A DNA stretch of 64,000 bases from Staphylococcus ratti (GTDB taxonomy: Bacteria > Bacillota > Bacilli > Staphylococcales > Staphylococcaceae), in NCBI RefSeq assembly GCF_020883535.1, contig NZ_CP086654.1:930001-994000 (forward strand). Reading direction: 5' to 3'. Both the position numbers and the translations under genes were made by a program. Position 1 is the first letter of the stretch. Each line of letters opens with the position of its first letter. Of the stretch, positions 24,820 through 32,974 are shown one piece after another. Below the pieces are notes generated by a model that was given only the letters and a program-made list of their open reading frames with translations, was not told the DNA's origin and did no database searches.

Positions 24820-25449
24820 ATGTTCACAGGTATCATTGAAGAAGTCGGAACAATTCAATTTATCCGCAAACGCAATCCTACAACACAACTGACTATTGCA
24901 TGCTCTAAAATTTTGAATGATATGTCAGTTGGAGACTCCATTAGTGTTAATGGCACATGTTTAACTGTAACTTCATTCGATGAGAATAGCTTTAACGTTG
25001 ACGTTATTTTAGGTACAGAAAATAAAACCTATTTAGGACAATTGAAAACTGGAGATCAAGTGAATCTTGAACGAGCATTACTTGCAACAGGCCGATTAGG
25101 GGGCCATTTTGTTCAAGGTCATGTTGATAATAAAGGTGTCATTACACGTGTACAGCAATCCGCAAATGAATGGATTTATACAATTGATGCACCTAAGTCT
25201 ATTTTGGCACAAATGATTCCACAAGGTTCTATTGCTGTAGATGGTATTAGTTTGACTGTGTTTGAAAAAAATACTTCAAGTTTTGAAATTCATTTAATTC
25301 CTGAAACGCGTCAGGCTACGACTTTATCATCGAAAAAACAAGGTGATGTTGTTCATCTTGAAACAGATATGTTATTTAAATATGTCCAAGCGCTCAATAC
25401 GAATAAACAAGAACTAGCTATGGAAGACTTAATTAATGCTGGTTTCTAA
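24820..25449 (+). CDS. ribE: Riboflavin synthase alpha chain RibE
   Basis: A 209-residue enzyme with the typical internal duplication: two lumazine-binding barrels, each beginning with a FTGIIEEVGTI-type or VQGHVDNKGVI-type strand (residues 1-95 and about 97-190). Motifs SVNGTCLTV and SIAVDGISLTV mark equal places in the two halves, and the N-terminal MFTGI is conserved for catalysis. It converts two lumazines to riboflavin. It follows ribD by four bases and overlaps the upstream part of the ribBA open frame. Confidence 0.96.
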   Translation: MFTGIIEEVGTIQFIRKRNPTTQLTIACSKILNDMSVGDSISVNGTCLTVTSFDENSFNVDVILGTENKTYLGQLKTGDQVNLERALLATGRLGGHFVQGHVDNKGVITRVQQSANEWIYTIDAPKSILAQMIPQGSIAVDGISLTVFEKNTSSFEIHLIPETRQATTLSSKKQGDVVHLETDMLFKYVQALNTNKQELAMEDLINAGF

Positions 25450-25462
25450 TGGAGGAATAAGG

Positions 25463-26644
25463 ATGGAATTTGATTCAATTGAAAGTGCCTTAGTTGCGCT
25501 AAAAAGGGGTGAACCTATTGTCGTCTTAGATGATGAAAATCGTGAAAATGAAGGTGACCTCGTTGCAATAACAGAATGGATGCAAGATGATACCATTAAT
25601 TTTATGGCTAAATATGGCCGCGGATTGATTTGTGCACCGATATCTAAAGGGATAGCTGAACAGGTCGGGCTGTCACCAATGGTATCAACAAATACTGACC
25701 CACACGGCACTGCATTTACAGCGAGTATTGATCATATATCTGCTACGACAGGTATCAGTGCTTTTGAACGGACGCAAACGATTCGTGCATTAATTCAAGA
25801 AGATGTTGATGCCAAGTCATTTAATCAACCTGGACACGTCTTTCCTTTAATTGCACAAGATAATGGCGTGCTAGCACGTCGTGGCCATACGGAAGCTGCA
25901 ATTGATTTAGCACTGTTAACAGGGGCAAAACCAGCCGGTGTCATTTGTGAAATTATGAATGAAGATGGCACGATGGCACGAGGTGAAGCGCTAAACGCGT
26001 TTAAATATAAGCATCAATTAAAAATGATTACGATTGAAGCACTCGTAGCTTATATTAAAGTGAACCGAAAACTCATTAAACAAGAAGCTAAAGTCAAATT
26101 ACCGACGCGCTACGGTGCGTTTGATATGATTGGCTTTACTTCAAAATTCGATGGTCAAGAGCACCTTGCCATTATTAAAGGAGAAATTCAACCTGAAATG
26201 AACGTCCGTATTCATTCAGCTTGTGTCACAGGCGATATTTTTCATAGTGAACGGTGTGATTGCGGTGAACAACTTGAAAACGCAATGAAATACATTCAAG
26301 AAAATGACGGTATCATTCTTTATTTGCCTCAAGAAGGTAGAGGCATAGGGTTGATGAATAAACTAAAAGCTTATGAACTTATTGAGCAAGGCTATAATAC
26401 CATTACTGCAAATGAAGCTTTAGGCTTTGACCCTGATTTAAGAGATTATGATATTGCAGCACAAATTTTAAAATATTTAGGTGTAACGTCTGTTAAATTA
26501 CTAAGTAATAACCCAGATAAGTTTCAAGGTTTAAAACAATATCAAATTGATATTAAAGAGAGAATACCTCTCATTACTAGCGAGAATAAGAACAACCATG
26601 ATTATTTAAAAGTTAAAAAAACACAAATGGGACATTTAATTTAA
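25463..26644 (+). CDS. ribBA: Bifunctional 3,4-DHBP synthase / GTP cyclohydrolase II RibBA
   Basis: A 393-residue fusion. Residues 1-200 are DHBP synthase ([11 protein letters not shown] acidic loop, [11 protein letters not shown], and the late [12 protein letters not shown] motif); residues 205-393 are GTP cyclohydrolase II with the zinc cysteines in [20 protein letters not shown] and the PQEGRGIGL loop. It makes both starting compounds of riboflavin synthesis. The ATG at 25463 has the ribosome site GGAGGAA; the longer frame from 25436 would overlap ribE and lacks one. Confidence 0.96.
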   Translation: MEFDSIESALVALKRGEPIVVLDDENRENEGDLVAITEWMQDDTINFMAKYGRGLICAPISKGIAEQVGLSPMVSTNTDPHGTAFTASIDHISATTGISAFERTQTIRALIQEDVDAKSFNQPGHVFPLIAQDNGVLARRGHTEAAIDLALLTGAKPAGVICEIMNEDGTMARGEALNAFKYKHQLKMITIEALVAYIKVNRKLIKQEAKVKLPTRYGAFDMIGFTSKFDGQEHLAIIKGEIQPEMNVRIHSACVTGDIFHSERCDCGEQLENAMKYIQENDGIILYLPQEGRGIGLMNKLKAYELIEQGYNTITANEALGFDPDLRDYDIAAQILKYLGVTSVKLLSNNPDKFQGLKQYQIDIKERIPLITSENKNNHDYLKVKKTQMGHLI

Positions 26645-26666
26645 ATTAATTTTAGGAGGAAATATA

Positions 26667-27128
26667 ATGAAATTCGAAGGACAATTAATTGGTAAAGGTT
26701 TAAAAATTGGAATTGTAGTGAGTCGCTTTAATGATTTAATTACGGGGCGTCTTGTGGACGGAGCATTCGATGCATTGATACGTCATCAAGTTGGAGAAGA
26801 AGATATTGATATTGCATATGTACCTGGTGCATTTGAATTACCACTTGTAGCAAAAAAAATGGCGCAAACGGGCAAGTATGATGCGATTATTACGCTAGGA
26901 TGTGTAATAAGAGGGGCAACATCTCACTATGATTACGTATGTAATGAGTCGGCAAAAGGCATTTCTAAGGCAAGTGAAGATACTGGAATTCCAGTAATTT
27001 ATGGTGTGCTAACGACAGAAAATATCGAGCAAGCCATTGAACGCGCAGGTACAAAAGCGGGCAATAAAGGCTCTGACGTAGCAGTAAGCGCTATTGAAAT
27101 GGCGAATTTACTTAAGTCAATTCAATAA
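26667..27128 (+). CDS. ribH: 6,7-Dimethyl-8-ribityllumazine synthase RibH
   Basis: A 153-residue enzyme that joins the ribityl pyrimidine with DHBP. Conserved parts are [13 protein letters not shown] (about residue 12), [14 protein letters not shown] (about 53), [16 protein letters not shown] (about 79, with the catalytic His) and the [23 protein letters not shown] region. It forms icosahedral or pentameric shells in relatives. Last gene of the rib operon, behind AGGAGGAA, followed by a long GC-rich hairpin. Confidence 0.96.
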   Translation: MKFEGQLIGKGLKIGIVVSRFNDLITGRLVDGAFDALIRHQVGEEDIDIAYVPGAFELPLVAKKMAQTGKYDAIITLGCVIRGATSHYDYVCNESAKGISKASEDTGIPVIYGVLTTENIEQAIERAGTKAGNKGSDVAVSAIEMANLLKSIQ

Positions 27129-27136
27129 TGTGAAAA

Positions 27137-27168
27137 GGGGGGTGGGACATATTGATGTCCCACCCCTT
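27137..27168. terminator. Hairpin between ribH and convergent putA (TGGGAC-type)
   Basis: GGGGTGGGACAT (27139-27150) pairs perfectly with ATGTCCCACCCC (27155-27166) around ATTG. There is no long T-run, so it is a terminator by position rather than by textbook form. It shares the TGGGACA core with hairpins at 31996, 32126 and 42653. Confidence 0.7.
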
Positions 27169-27176
27169 AATTATTA

Positions 27177-28229
27177 CTATAATATTTTGATACAACGCTG
27201 TTGCTGTGCATTTGATTCAGTAGCTGTTGTAGATTTTGGTTGCTTATTTTTCTTTTTAAGTGTAAGAGTAAATAAAGTTGTAAACAGTGCAATACCGCCA
27301 AAAATTGCCAGTCTTTTAGGTTTAGCGAACTCTTTAAAGGCTAACGTTAAGTTTTGTGGGCGTTCAGCTAAACGACGCATAAAGTAGCCAAACCAATCGT
27401 CGCCATAAGGGACGTAAATTGTAAAGTGATAGCCTTCATTTGCGATTTGCTCTGCCAGTTCAGTTCTGAAACCATAAAGCATTTGGAATTCAAACTTAGA
27501 TTTATCAATCTGATGTTCCTCAACAAAAGCTTTCACATGGTTGATAACATGATGATCATGTGTCGCAATAGAAGTGAAATTGTCTGTATTTAGTAAACGT
27601 TTTTCGATTAATCTTATGTAATTTTGATCAATTTCTTCTTTAGTTTGGTAGGCAATATGTGGTGACTCTTTATAAGCGCCTTTGACTAAGCGTAAACGTA
27701 AGTCAGGATATTTATCGAGGAGGACATCTGCTTTAAATAAGTAAGCTTGAATGACCGTACCTACATTTGTAAATTCACTTTTTAAACGATCGAGTGTTTG
27801 TGTGACATCAAATAGGCTTTCATATTTTTCAGTGTCAAAATTGATGTGCATATTATTATAAGATTTTGCTGTTTTGACGATTTCATAGACATTTTCGTAC
27901 GCTAATGCACGATCAAATTCAATGCCTAGTTGGCTTAATTTAATAGACATGTGCGCGTTAAGTCGGTTGTCATATAGCACTTTCATTACTTCTAAAATTT
28001 CATTTTTCGCATCAATGGCTTCTTGTCGAGTGTGGACGAATTCCCCAAGTATATCGACGGTACCAGCGATGTTTTTATCATTTAATCGCTTAATCGTTCG
28101 AACAATATCTGGAAGTTGATTACCTGCCACGACTTTGTTTGCACCAAGAGAAGGTCCGACTTTTTTTGCAGTCGTATTTAAAAAGGCATTATTAGATAAA
28201 GCCATAAAAAAATTCTTAACTAAACCCAT
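27177..28229 (-). CDS. putA: Proline dehydrogenase
   Basis: A 350-residue monofunctional proline dehydrogenase that oxidises proline to pyrroline-5-carboxylate with FAD and feeds the quinone pool. The barrel shows FVHTRQEAIDAKNEIL, AHMSIKLSQLGIEFD, VKGAYKESPHIAY, ATHDHHVINHV, FEFQMLYGFR and the C-terminal YVPYGDDWFGYFMRRLAERP. After the usual end (about residue 312) there is an extra hydrophobic segment IFGGIALFTTLFTLTL and a polar tail, likely a membrane anchor. Ribosome site GGGAGG before the ATG. Confidence 0.93.
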   Translation of the reverse strand: MGLVKNFFMALSNNAFLNTTAKKVGPSLGANKVVAGNQLPDIVRTIKRLNDKNIAGTVDILGEFVHTRQEAIDAKNEILEVMKVLYDNRLNAHMSIKLSQLGIEFDRALAYENVYEIVKTAKSYNNMHINFDTEKYESLFDVTQTLDRLKSEFTNVGTVIQAYLFKADVLLDKYPDLRLRLVKGAYKESPHIAYQTKEEIDQNYIRLIEKRLLNTDNFTSIATHDHHVINHVKAFVEEHQIDKSKFEFQMLYGFRTELAEQIANEGYHFTIYVPYGDDWFGYFMRRLAERPQNLTLAFKEFAKPKRLAIFGGIALFTTLFTLTLKKKNKQPKSTTATESNAQQQRCIKIL

Positions 28230-28362
28230 GTTGTTATTCCTCCCATATCACTGTATTGCTGATAATGATAGTGTATCACGATTATATATAGGAGAAAACG
28301 GTTTCAACTAAAGTTTTTAGAATTTAGTGAAAAGAATATCATTTTTGTACATTTTAGCCCGT

Positions 28363-28473
28363 TTATTTAGAAATTTGTATGCTAGCATCAATTGGATCTT
28401 GAATCATTGCAGAGAAAACAGGAATGTTAAAAATGATAAAGAAACTGATGACACATTTCAAAATGAATTTCAT
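28363..28473 (-). CDS. Possible 36-residue membrane or secreted peptide
   Basis: A reverse ORF of 36 codons from ATG (28471-28473) to TAA (28363-28365), with an excellent ribosome site AAGGAGCC nearby. The peptide starts MKFILKCVISFFIIFNIPVF, a basic start plus hydrophobic helix, then SAMIQDPIDASIQISK. It could be a signal peptide releasing a short product or a membrane peptide. No family is known to me. It lies upstream of putA on the same strand with about 130 bases between. Confidence 0.5.
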   Translation of the reverse strand: MKFILKCVISFFIIFNIPVFSAMIQDPIDASIQISK

Positions 28474-28689
28474 AAAAGGCTCCTTTATAGATATGTCTTA
28501 CTTCAAACTTAGCACATGTTTATAAAGTAGATACTAAGATGTTGTAAATTATACTTAAATGTACTTTGCCCGAGCACTTTTTATTAATTATTTGTAAATC
28601 GTAGACTCAAATCTTAACGGTAATTTTAAATTTAAAGTGTTGTTTACATGATAAAATGACATTAAGCACACTAAAGGGAGTCTTGTTAA

Positions 28690-29022
28690 ATGTTTAGAGA
28701 TTTAGTCTTTTATACTTTGGGAACTGAGCTTGATACATTTGCTCAATACTTTATTTTTGAACTTATTTTGTTAGTTGTACTTGGGTTAGCAATTGTTTTA
28801 CTAACGAAAAAGTTATGGATTGCTGTTGTTGTTATTCTTGCTTTAAATGTAATTGACGCAGCTATCATAGGTAACTTTAATGCTACACAAGGCCAAGGGT
28901 CATTGATTGGTCAATTTTTCTTAATGTTAGTTGCGAAATTTTTCCCAACCTTCTATGAAATTTTACTCGTAGTATTAATTTCTCGAGTGCCGATGATACG
29001 CAAAAAGTTTCATCTCGCTTAA
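28690..29022 (+). CDS. Small multi-pass membrane protein of unknown function
   Basis: A 110-residue protein with four hydrophobic stretches (about residues 18-40, 45-62, 70-85 and 86-103), few charges and a basic C-terminal end (RKKFHLA). Start at ATG 28690 behind AAAGGGAG. It is read alone, with about 180 bases to the next gene. I do not recognise a family; a gene of this kind near putA and rot is known in S. aureus as hypothetical. Confidence 0.7.
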   Translation: MFRDLVFYTLGTELDTFAQYFIFELILLVVLGLAIVLLTKKLWIAVVVILALNVIDAAIIGNFNATQGQGSLIGQFFLMLVAKFFPTFYEILLVVLISRVPMIRKKFHLA

Positions 29023-29199
29023 TCGTCATGATGTAAAACAAAAGAATACGAAACATAAATGATGATTTATCATTTTAATGCATGTTTGAAAACTGAGTCT
29101 TTTAATTTCAAACGTGCGTTTTTTATATTTGTTAGCGCATTGCGCCTAGAATTGATAAGATAAAATAAAGGATTTCAGATATAGGAAGGAACATGCAAT

Positions 29200-30027
29200 A
29201 TGTGGAAATGGGAAACAGAAACTGAAGCAAAAGGTGTTATTGTCATTATACATAACATGTTAGAACATACTGGACGTTACGCCTATGTGATTACGCATTT
29301 ACGCAGAAATGGTTACCATGTCATCATGGGTGATTTGCCAGGACAAGGTCAAAGTTCGAGAACTAAAAAAGGACATTTTGAAAGCTTTGATGTGTATCAA
29401 GAACGCGTCTTGGAATGGATGCAGATTGCTGAGGAATATCATTTACCGACATTTATTATTGGTGTGGGCTTAGGCGGTCTCATTGCTGTAAATCTTTTAG
29501 AAAAAGTTGATTTATCTATCGAAGGTTTAGTGCTTTTATCACCATTGTTTGCTTTTCATGCTTCAACACAAGCACGTAAGCATGCTTTGACTTCACATGT
29601 CGGGGATGTTTCAAAAAGTGCGAAATTTGAACTAGGTATAGACATAGAAAAGTTAACATCTTATCCTGAAGTGCAAGAAGAGACGATGAATGACGCCCTA
29701 ATGCTAAAAAAAGTAAGCTATCATTGGTATAAACAAGTGGCACAATCTATGAAAAAAACCATGGAACATATCGATAAAATGAAAACGTATCCTATGTGTG
29801 TGATGTATGGTACTGAAGATACAGTTTCGGACGTGCAAATGACGCAACAATTTATACATCGTCGCATGGGACAAGAATTATATTACAAGTCGTGGACTGG
29901 TTTAGTTCATGAAATTCATAATGAGCCTGAGCGTGAAGCCGTGATGCGGTATGTTTTAAGTTTTTTAAACAATCGCATCTATACTGCAGGTTTTGTAGTT
30001 GAAGATCAAGAAACGATAGATAAGTAG
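29200..30027 (+). CDS. Alpha/beta hydrolase-fold protein (lysophospholipase-like) lacking the serine nucleophile
   Basis: A 275-residue protein of the monoacylglycerol lipase / lysophospholipase group. The usual frame is present: the HG-type loop reads VIIHNMLEHTGRYAYV (about residue 17-32), DLPGQGQSS (about 47), the acid region MYGTEDTVSD (about 205), and the His region LVHEIHNEPE (about 240). But the nucleophile elbow, normally GHSxGG, reads GVGLGG (about 89), with Gly (GGC) at the serine position. It is thus probably not an ordinary serine hydrolase. Single gene behind AGGAAGG... region, no signal peptide. Confidence 0.8.
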   Translation: MWKWETETEAKGVIVIIHNMLEHTGRYAYVITHLRRNGYHVIMGDLPGQGQSSRTKKGHFESFDVYQERVLEWMQIAEEYHLPTFIIGVGLGGLIAVNLLEKVDLSIEGLVLLSPLFAFHASTQARKHALTSHVGDVSKSAKFELGIDIEKLTSYPEVQEETMNDALMLKKVSYHWYKQVAQSMKKTMEHIDKMKTYPMCVMYGTEDTVSDVQMTQQFIHRRMGQELYYKSWTGLVHEIHNEPEREAVMRYVLSFLNNRIYTAGFVVEDQETIDK

Positions 30028-30086
30028 ATGTAGTAAAATACTACACTAAATATTGCAAAACAAGTGAAAGCATGATAAATTAATAA

Positions 30087-30102
30087 TGTGAAAAAAATCA
30101 CA
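30087..30102 (+). promoter_or_regulatory. Rex-type operator upstream of ldh
   Basis: TGTGAAAAAAATCACA is a palindrome (TGTGA-N6-TCACA) that fits the Rex consensus TTGTGAAWWWWTTCACAA. Rex represses fermentation genes until NADH is high, so it would raise lactate dehydrogenase when oxygen is short. Confidence 0.8.
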
Positions 30103-30148
30103 ATATAAACAAAAATTTTAAGTACTTCATCGATAGGAGCGGTTCAGT

Positions 30149-31105
30149 ATGACAAAGAAAAGTAATAAAGTAGTATTAGTTGGTAATGGTGCTGTAGGTG
30201 CGAGTTATGCATTTACAATGGTCAGTCAAGGGATAGCAGATGAGTTAGCTATCATTGATATCAATGAAGATAAAGTACTTGGTGATGTGTTAGATTTAAA
30301 CCATGGTGCACCTTACGCAATGTCTCCTGTAAAAGTAAAGGCAGGTAAGTACGAAGAATGTGGCGACGCTGACTTAATTGTTATTTGTGCAGGCGCACCT
30401 CAAAAAGTAGGGGAAACGCGTCTGGATTTAGTTGAGAAGAATGCCAAAATTTATAAAGACATTATTACTTCAATTATGGATAGTGGTTTTGATGGTATCT
30501 TCTTGATTGCAGCGAACCCTGTAGATATTCTCACATATGTAACGTTAAAATATTCAGGTTTACCTAAACATAAAGTTATTGGTTCAGGTACGATTTTAGA
30601 TACAGCACGTTTTAAACATTTATTAAGTGAAGCATTTGATGTAGCACCGAATAGTGTTCATGCTAGCATTATTGGGGAGCATGGAGATTCAGAAGTGCCA
30701 GTATGGTCAAGCGCTACTGTTGCGGGTGTTTCACTATATGATGCATTAAAAAATAATCCAGAAAAAAGTCACTTAATTGAAGATATTTACGTACAAACAC
30801 GTGATGCAGCATACGAAATTATTAAAGCCAAAGGTGCAACTTACTACGGAGTTGCAATGGGATTGATGCATATTTCTAAAGCAATCTTACGCAATCAAAA
30901 TGTAGTATTAACCGTTTCAAGTTATTTAGAAGGTGAATATGGACACGAAGGTGTTTATACAGGAGTACCAACTGTTGTTAACGGCGAAGGAGCGGTTCGT
31001 GTTATTGAAACGCCACTTAATGAAGAAGAAACAGAAAAATTTGCAAAATCTGTTAAAGTTTTAAAAGATATGCAAGATTCAATTGATTACTTATTTGAAA
31101 AATAA
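30149..31105 (+). CDS. ldh: L-lactate dehydrogenase
   Basis: A 318-residue NAD-dependent enzyme that turns pyruvate into L-lactate. It shows the nucleotide loop [13 protein letters not shown] (about residue 9), the [16 protein letters not shown] loop that closes over the substrate (with Arg), [21 protein letters not shown] and the catalytic His in [14 protein letters not shown] (about 178). The start is behind AGGAGCGG. A Rex-type operator lies 47-62 bases upstream. In staphylococci with several ldh genes, the paralogue cannot be numbered from this window. Confidence 0.95.
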   Translation: MTKKSNKVVLVGNGAVGASYAFTMVSQGIADELAIIDINEDKVLGDVLDLNHGAPYAMSPVKVKAGKYEECGDADLIVICAGAPQKVGETRLDLVEKNAKIYKDIITSIMDSGFDGIFLIAANPVDILTYVTLKYSGLPKHKVIGSGTILDTARFKHLLSEAFDVAPNSVHASIIGEHGDSEVPVWSSATVAGVSLYDALKNNPEKSHLIEDIYVQTRDAAYEIIKAKGATYYGVAMGLMHISKAILRNQNVVLTVSSYLEGEYGHEGVYTGVPTVVNGEGAVRVIETPLNEEETEKFAKSVKVLKDMQDSIDYLFEK

Positions 31106-31246
31106 TTCCCGATACTAATTGTTAAATTTTAGTGTTACATGCATTACTTGTTGAAAGAACTAAATGATTAAACTTCTAAAAAATAGGGTAATGATGTCAT
31201 AATAATATAAAAGGATAACAGGTTAATCTATAATGGGGGCTTAATC

Positions 31247-31657
31247 ATGTCAAACAAACCGAAATATGAAGTTAGTGATATCGTTCTTTTAGACAATTTA
31301 CAAAAAGAAGTCGAATGTATTTTTGATGAAATTGAAAAACAGTATGGCCTGTCTAAAGAAGAATTTTTAATTCTATTGACGCTATGGGATAAAGGTTCGA
31401 TGGCATTGAAAGAGATGGATCAATACGTTAAAGTTAAAGCATATAAACGTACGCGAACATTTAACAATTTAGTTGAAAAGAAATGGATTATAAAAGAAAG
31501 ACCTTCAGACGATGAACGTACCGTCATCATTCATTTTAATGAGGACAAAGTACAAGATAAACAAGAATTGATTAATTTCACATGTACGCAAATAGAGGCG
31601 CGTCAAGAAAGCTTAAAACGTCAACTCGACTCTATTATTAATGGTTGTAAGTTATAA
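31247..31657 (+). CDS. rot: Repressor of toxins Rot (SarA/MarR family regulator)
   Basis: A 136-residue winged-helix protein of the SarA family. Strong likeness to S. aureus Rot in the core: FDEIEKQYGLSKEEFLILL, LKEMDQYVKVKAYKRTRTFNNLVE (recognition helix region, about residues 62-85) and the wing KERPSDDERTVIIHFNE (about 92-108). Rot controls many secreted virulence factors and is turned down by the agr effector RNAIII, which pairs with rot mRNA over its ribosome site. The site here is a G-run (ATGGGGGC at 31231-31238), suited to pairing with C-rich RNAIII loops. The direction of its targets here is inferred. Confidence 0.9.
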   Translation: MSNKPKYEVSDIVLLDNLQKEVECIFDEIEKQYGLSKEEFLILLTLWDKGSMALKEMDQYVKVKAYKRTRTFNNLVEKKWIIKERPSDDERTVIIHFNEDKVQDKQELINFTCTQIEARQESLKRQLDSIINGCKL

Positions 31658-31711
31658 CAGTGTAGTTTAAAAGATTAACAATTGATTTTCGTTTTATATT
31701 ACTTAATATAA

Positions 31712-31745
31712 GAGCCAGGGCACTATGATGTCCTGGCTTGTTTTT
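31712..31745 (+). terminator. Terminator of rot
   Basis: GAGCCAGGGCA pairs with TGTCCTGGCTT (with one G-T pair), followed by GTTTTT. Confidence 0.85.
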
Positions 31746-31765
31746 GTGGTTCTTCATTTTTTATG

Positions 31766-31796
31766 GTGGGATGACATAAGTCATCCTGCTTTTTTG
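31766..31796. terminator. Second hairpin after rot
   Basis: GTGGGATGAC (31766-31775) pairs with GTCATCCTGC (31780-31789), followed by TTTTTT. A second terminator-like structure 20 bases after the first. Confidence 0.75.
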
Positions 31797-31995
31797 TAAG
31801 AAAATAGCGCAAATGCCTCAATAATTTTAAGTGACCAAAGAAAAAAGCAACCCCACTCTTCAATAGTGAAATTGCTTAAATAGATTGCGTACCGAGTCGA
31901 GACTCCCGAGGCATAGAGCCGAAACCGAAAATCCGGGAGAGATACAGAAATCACATAACATTGATTTCGTAGTATCTCCCCCGCAACTATGCCTA

Positions 31996-32033
31996 GGGGC
32001 TGGGACAACGAAATCAAATAGATTTCTGTCCCG
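31996..32033. repeat. TGGGACA hairpin repeat, copy A
   Basis: TGGGACAACGAAATCAAATA and the following GATTTCTGTCCC form a hairpin (GGGACA/TGTCCC with inner GAAATC/GATTTC). The same 32 bases recur at 32131-32162. Confidence 0.85.
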
Positions 32034-32125
32034 CATTTAATGAGAGAATAACAGTTAAAAAGTCACAGTAGCTGTCTGGATTGAAACTTCGCTTACTAGC
32101 TCCTTTCAATCCTAGTCAGCCTTGT

Positions 32126-32168
32126 GGGGGTGGGACAACGAAATCAAATAGATTTCTGTCCCACTCCC
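32126..32168. repeat. TGGGACA hairpin repeat, copy B
   Basis: The core at 32131-32162 is identical to copy A. The stem is longer here (GGGGGTGGGACA with TGTCCCACTCCC). Confidence 0.85.
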
Positions 32169-32413
32169 AGTCATAGACTGCGTTGAAAAGGAACACCTGC
32201 TTACTTATGTTCGCATGTGTACTGAACACGTATATCATTACATTCAAACGTGTTCATTCAGAGGTAAGGCGCCTGGGAAAGCGAGATTCGAAGAAGCAAT
32301 TGGAAGTTTGCGGCTTAATTATTATAGATACATAACCACCATATAAAGTGTACAGTCGTTTTTGTTTAGTTGTTCTGTAACTATAATGCTTCACATATAT
32401 CGACATGTTAAGG

Positions 32414-32974
32414 CTACCTTTTTTCTATGCCGATAATATATGGAGGATTGTTTTGTTGATTGATAAATTCATATTTTAATATATGAGCCTGTTGTTGATC
32501 AAAGTTTATAAAATATTCCATTAAGGTTTGGCTTTCTTCAAACCCTTCTGGATGACCTGGATAAACTGCGAGTACGATAATGCCATCTGTTCTTAACAAT
32601 TTGAAAATTTTCTCAATGGCTTGAATGGTGTTTTCCGCAGTGGTCACTATAGATTTATCTCCTTTAGGTAAATAACCTAAATTAAAAAGAGCAGCATCAA
32701 TGTGTTGGCGATGTACTGTATTGATATTATCGGTTACTGTTTCATGACCAGTTTGTAAAAGCGTAACATTGGTAAAATCTTTAATTTTATCTTGCGTATT
32801 TTCGATAGCTTGTTGTTGAATGTCACAAGCATAGACGTGACCATTTGGAACAGCTTCAGCTAGAAAAAGCGTGTCATGTCCATTGCCGCATGTTGCGTCT
32901 ATAACAACGCTCTCTTCATTGATATGTGACGTAATTAAAGATTTGGCGAAAGGGAGGATGCGTTGTACTTTCAT
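32414..32974 (-). CDS. mnmM: tRNA-modifying methyltransferase MnmM (YtqB family)
   Basis: A 186-residue class I SAM-dependent methyltransferase. Motif I reads VVIDATCGNGHDTLFLA (about residues 23-39), motif II VYACDIQQQAI, and the family signature LFNLGYLPKGDKS follows (about 96-110). YtqB-type enzymes of B. subtilis and S. aureus (MnmM) methylate the wobble uridine side chain nm5s2U of certain tRNAs. It overlaps the radical SAM gene upstream by four bases, so both are co-translated; the YtqA-YtqB pairing is conserved. Confidence 0.9.
   Translation of the reverse strand: MKVQRILPFAKSLITSHINEESVVIDATCGNGHDTLFLAEAVPNGHVYACDIQQQAIENTQDKIKDFTNVTLLQTGHETVTDNINTVHRQHIDAALFNLGYLPKGDKSIVTTAENTIQAIEKIFKLLRTDGIIVLAVYPGHPEGFEESQTLMEYFINFDQQQAHILKYEFINQQNNPPYIIGIEKR

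Larger units (their letters stand above)
31797..32413. other. Gene-free intergenic block full of hairpins
   Basis: No ORF with a ribosome site is seen. The block holds two copies of a 32-bp sequence (see repeats), a large nested structure at 31904-31999 (outer arms GAGGCATAG and CTATGCCT; inner arms GGGAGAGATAC..., ...GTATCTCCC), GGATTGAAA pairing with TTTCAATCC (about 32079-32113) and TGAACACGT with ACGTGTTCA (about 32222-32260). Such structured intergenic DNA is known in staphylococci, but its role is not settled. Confidence 0.7.

Noticed and set aside
27094..27387. A 97-codon forward frame across the ribH end and putA
   Set aside because: It crosses the GC-rich hairpin and runs antisense to putA; no likely start.
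28327..28512. A 61-codon forward frame near 28.4 kb
   Set aside because: It is opposite to the better-supported reverse peptide gene with an AAGGAG site; composition not protein-like.
31996..32168. The two 32-bp repeats as the beginning of a CRISPR array
   Set aside because: Only two copies, 98 bases apart, with strong internal hairpins, related hairpins elsewhere and no cas genes.
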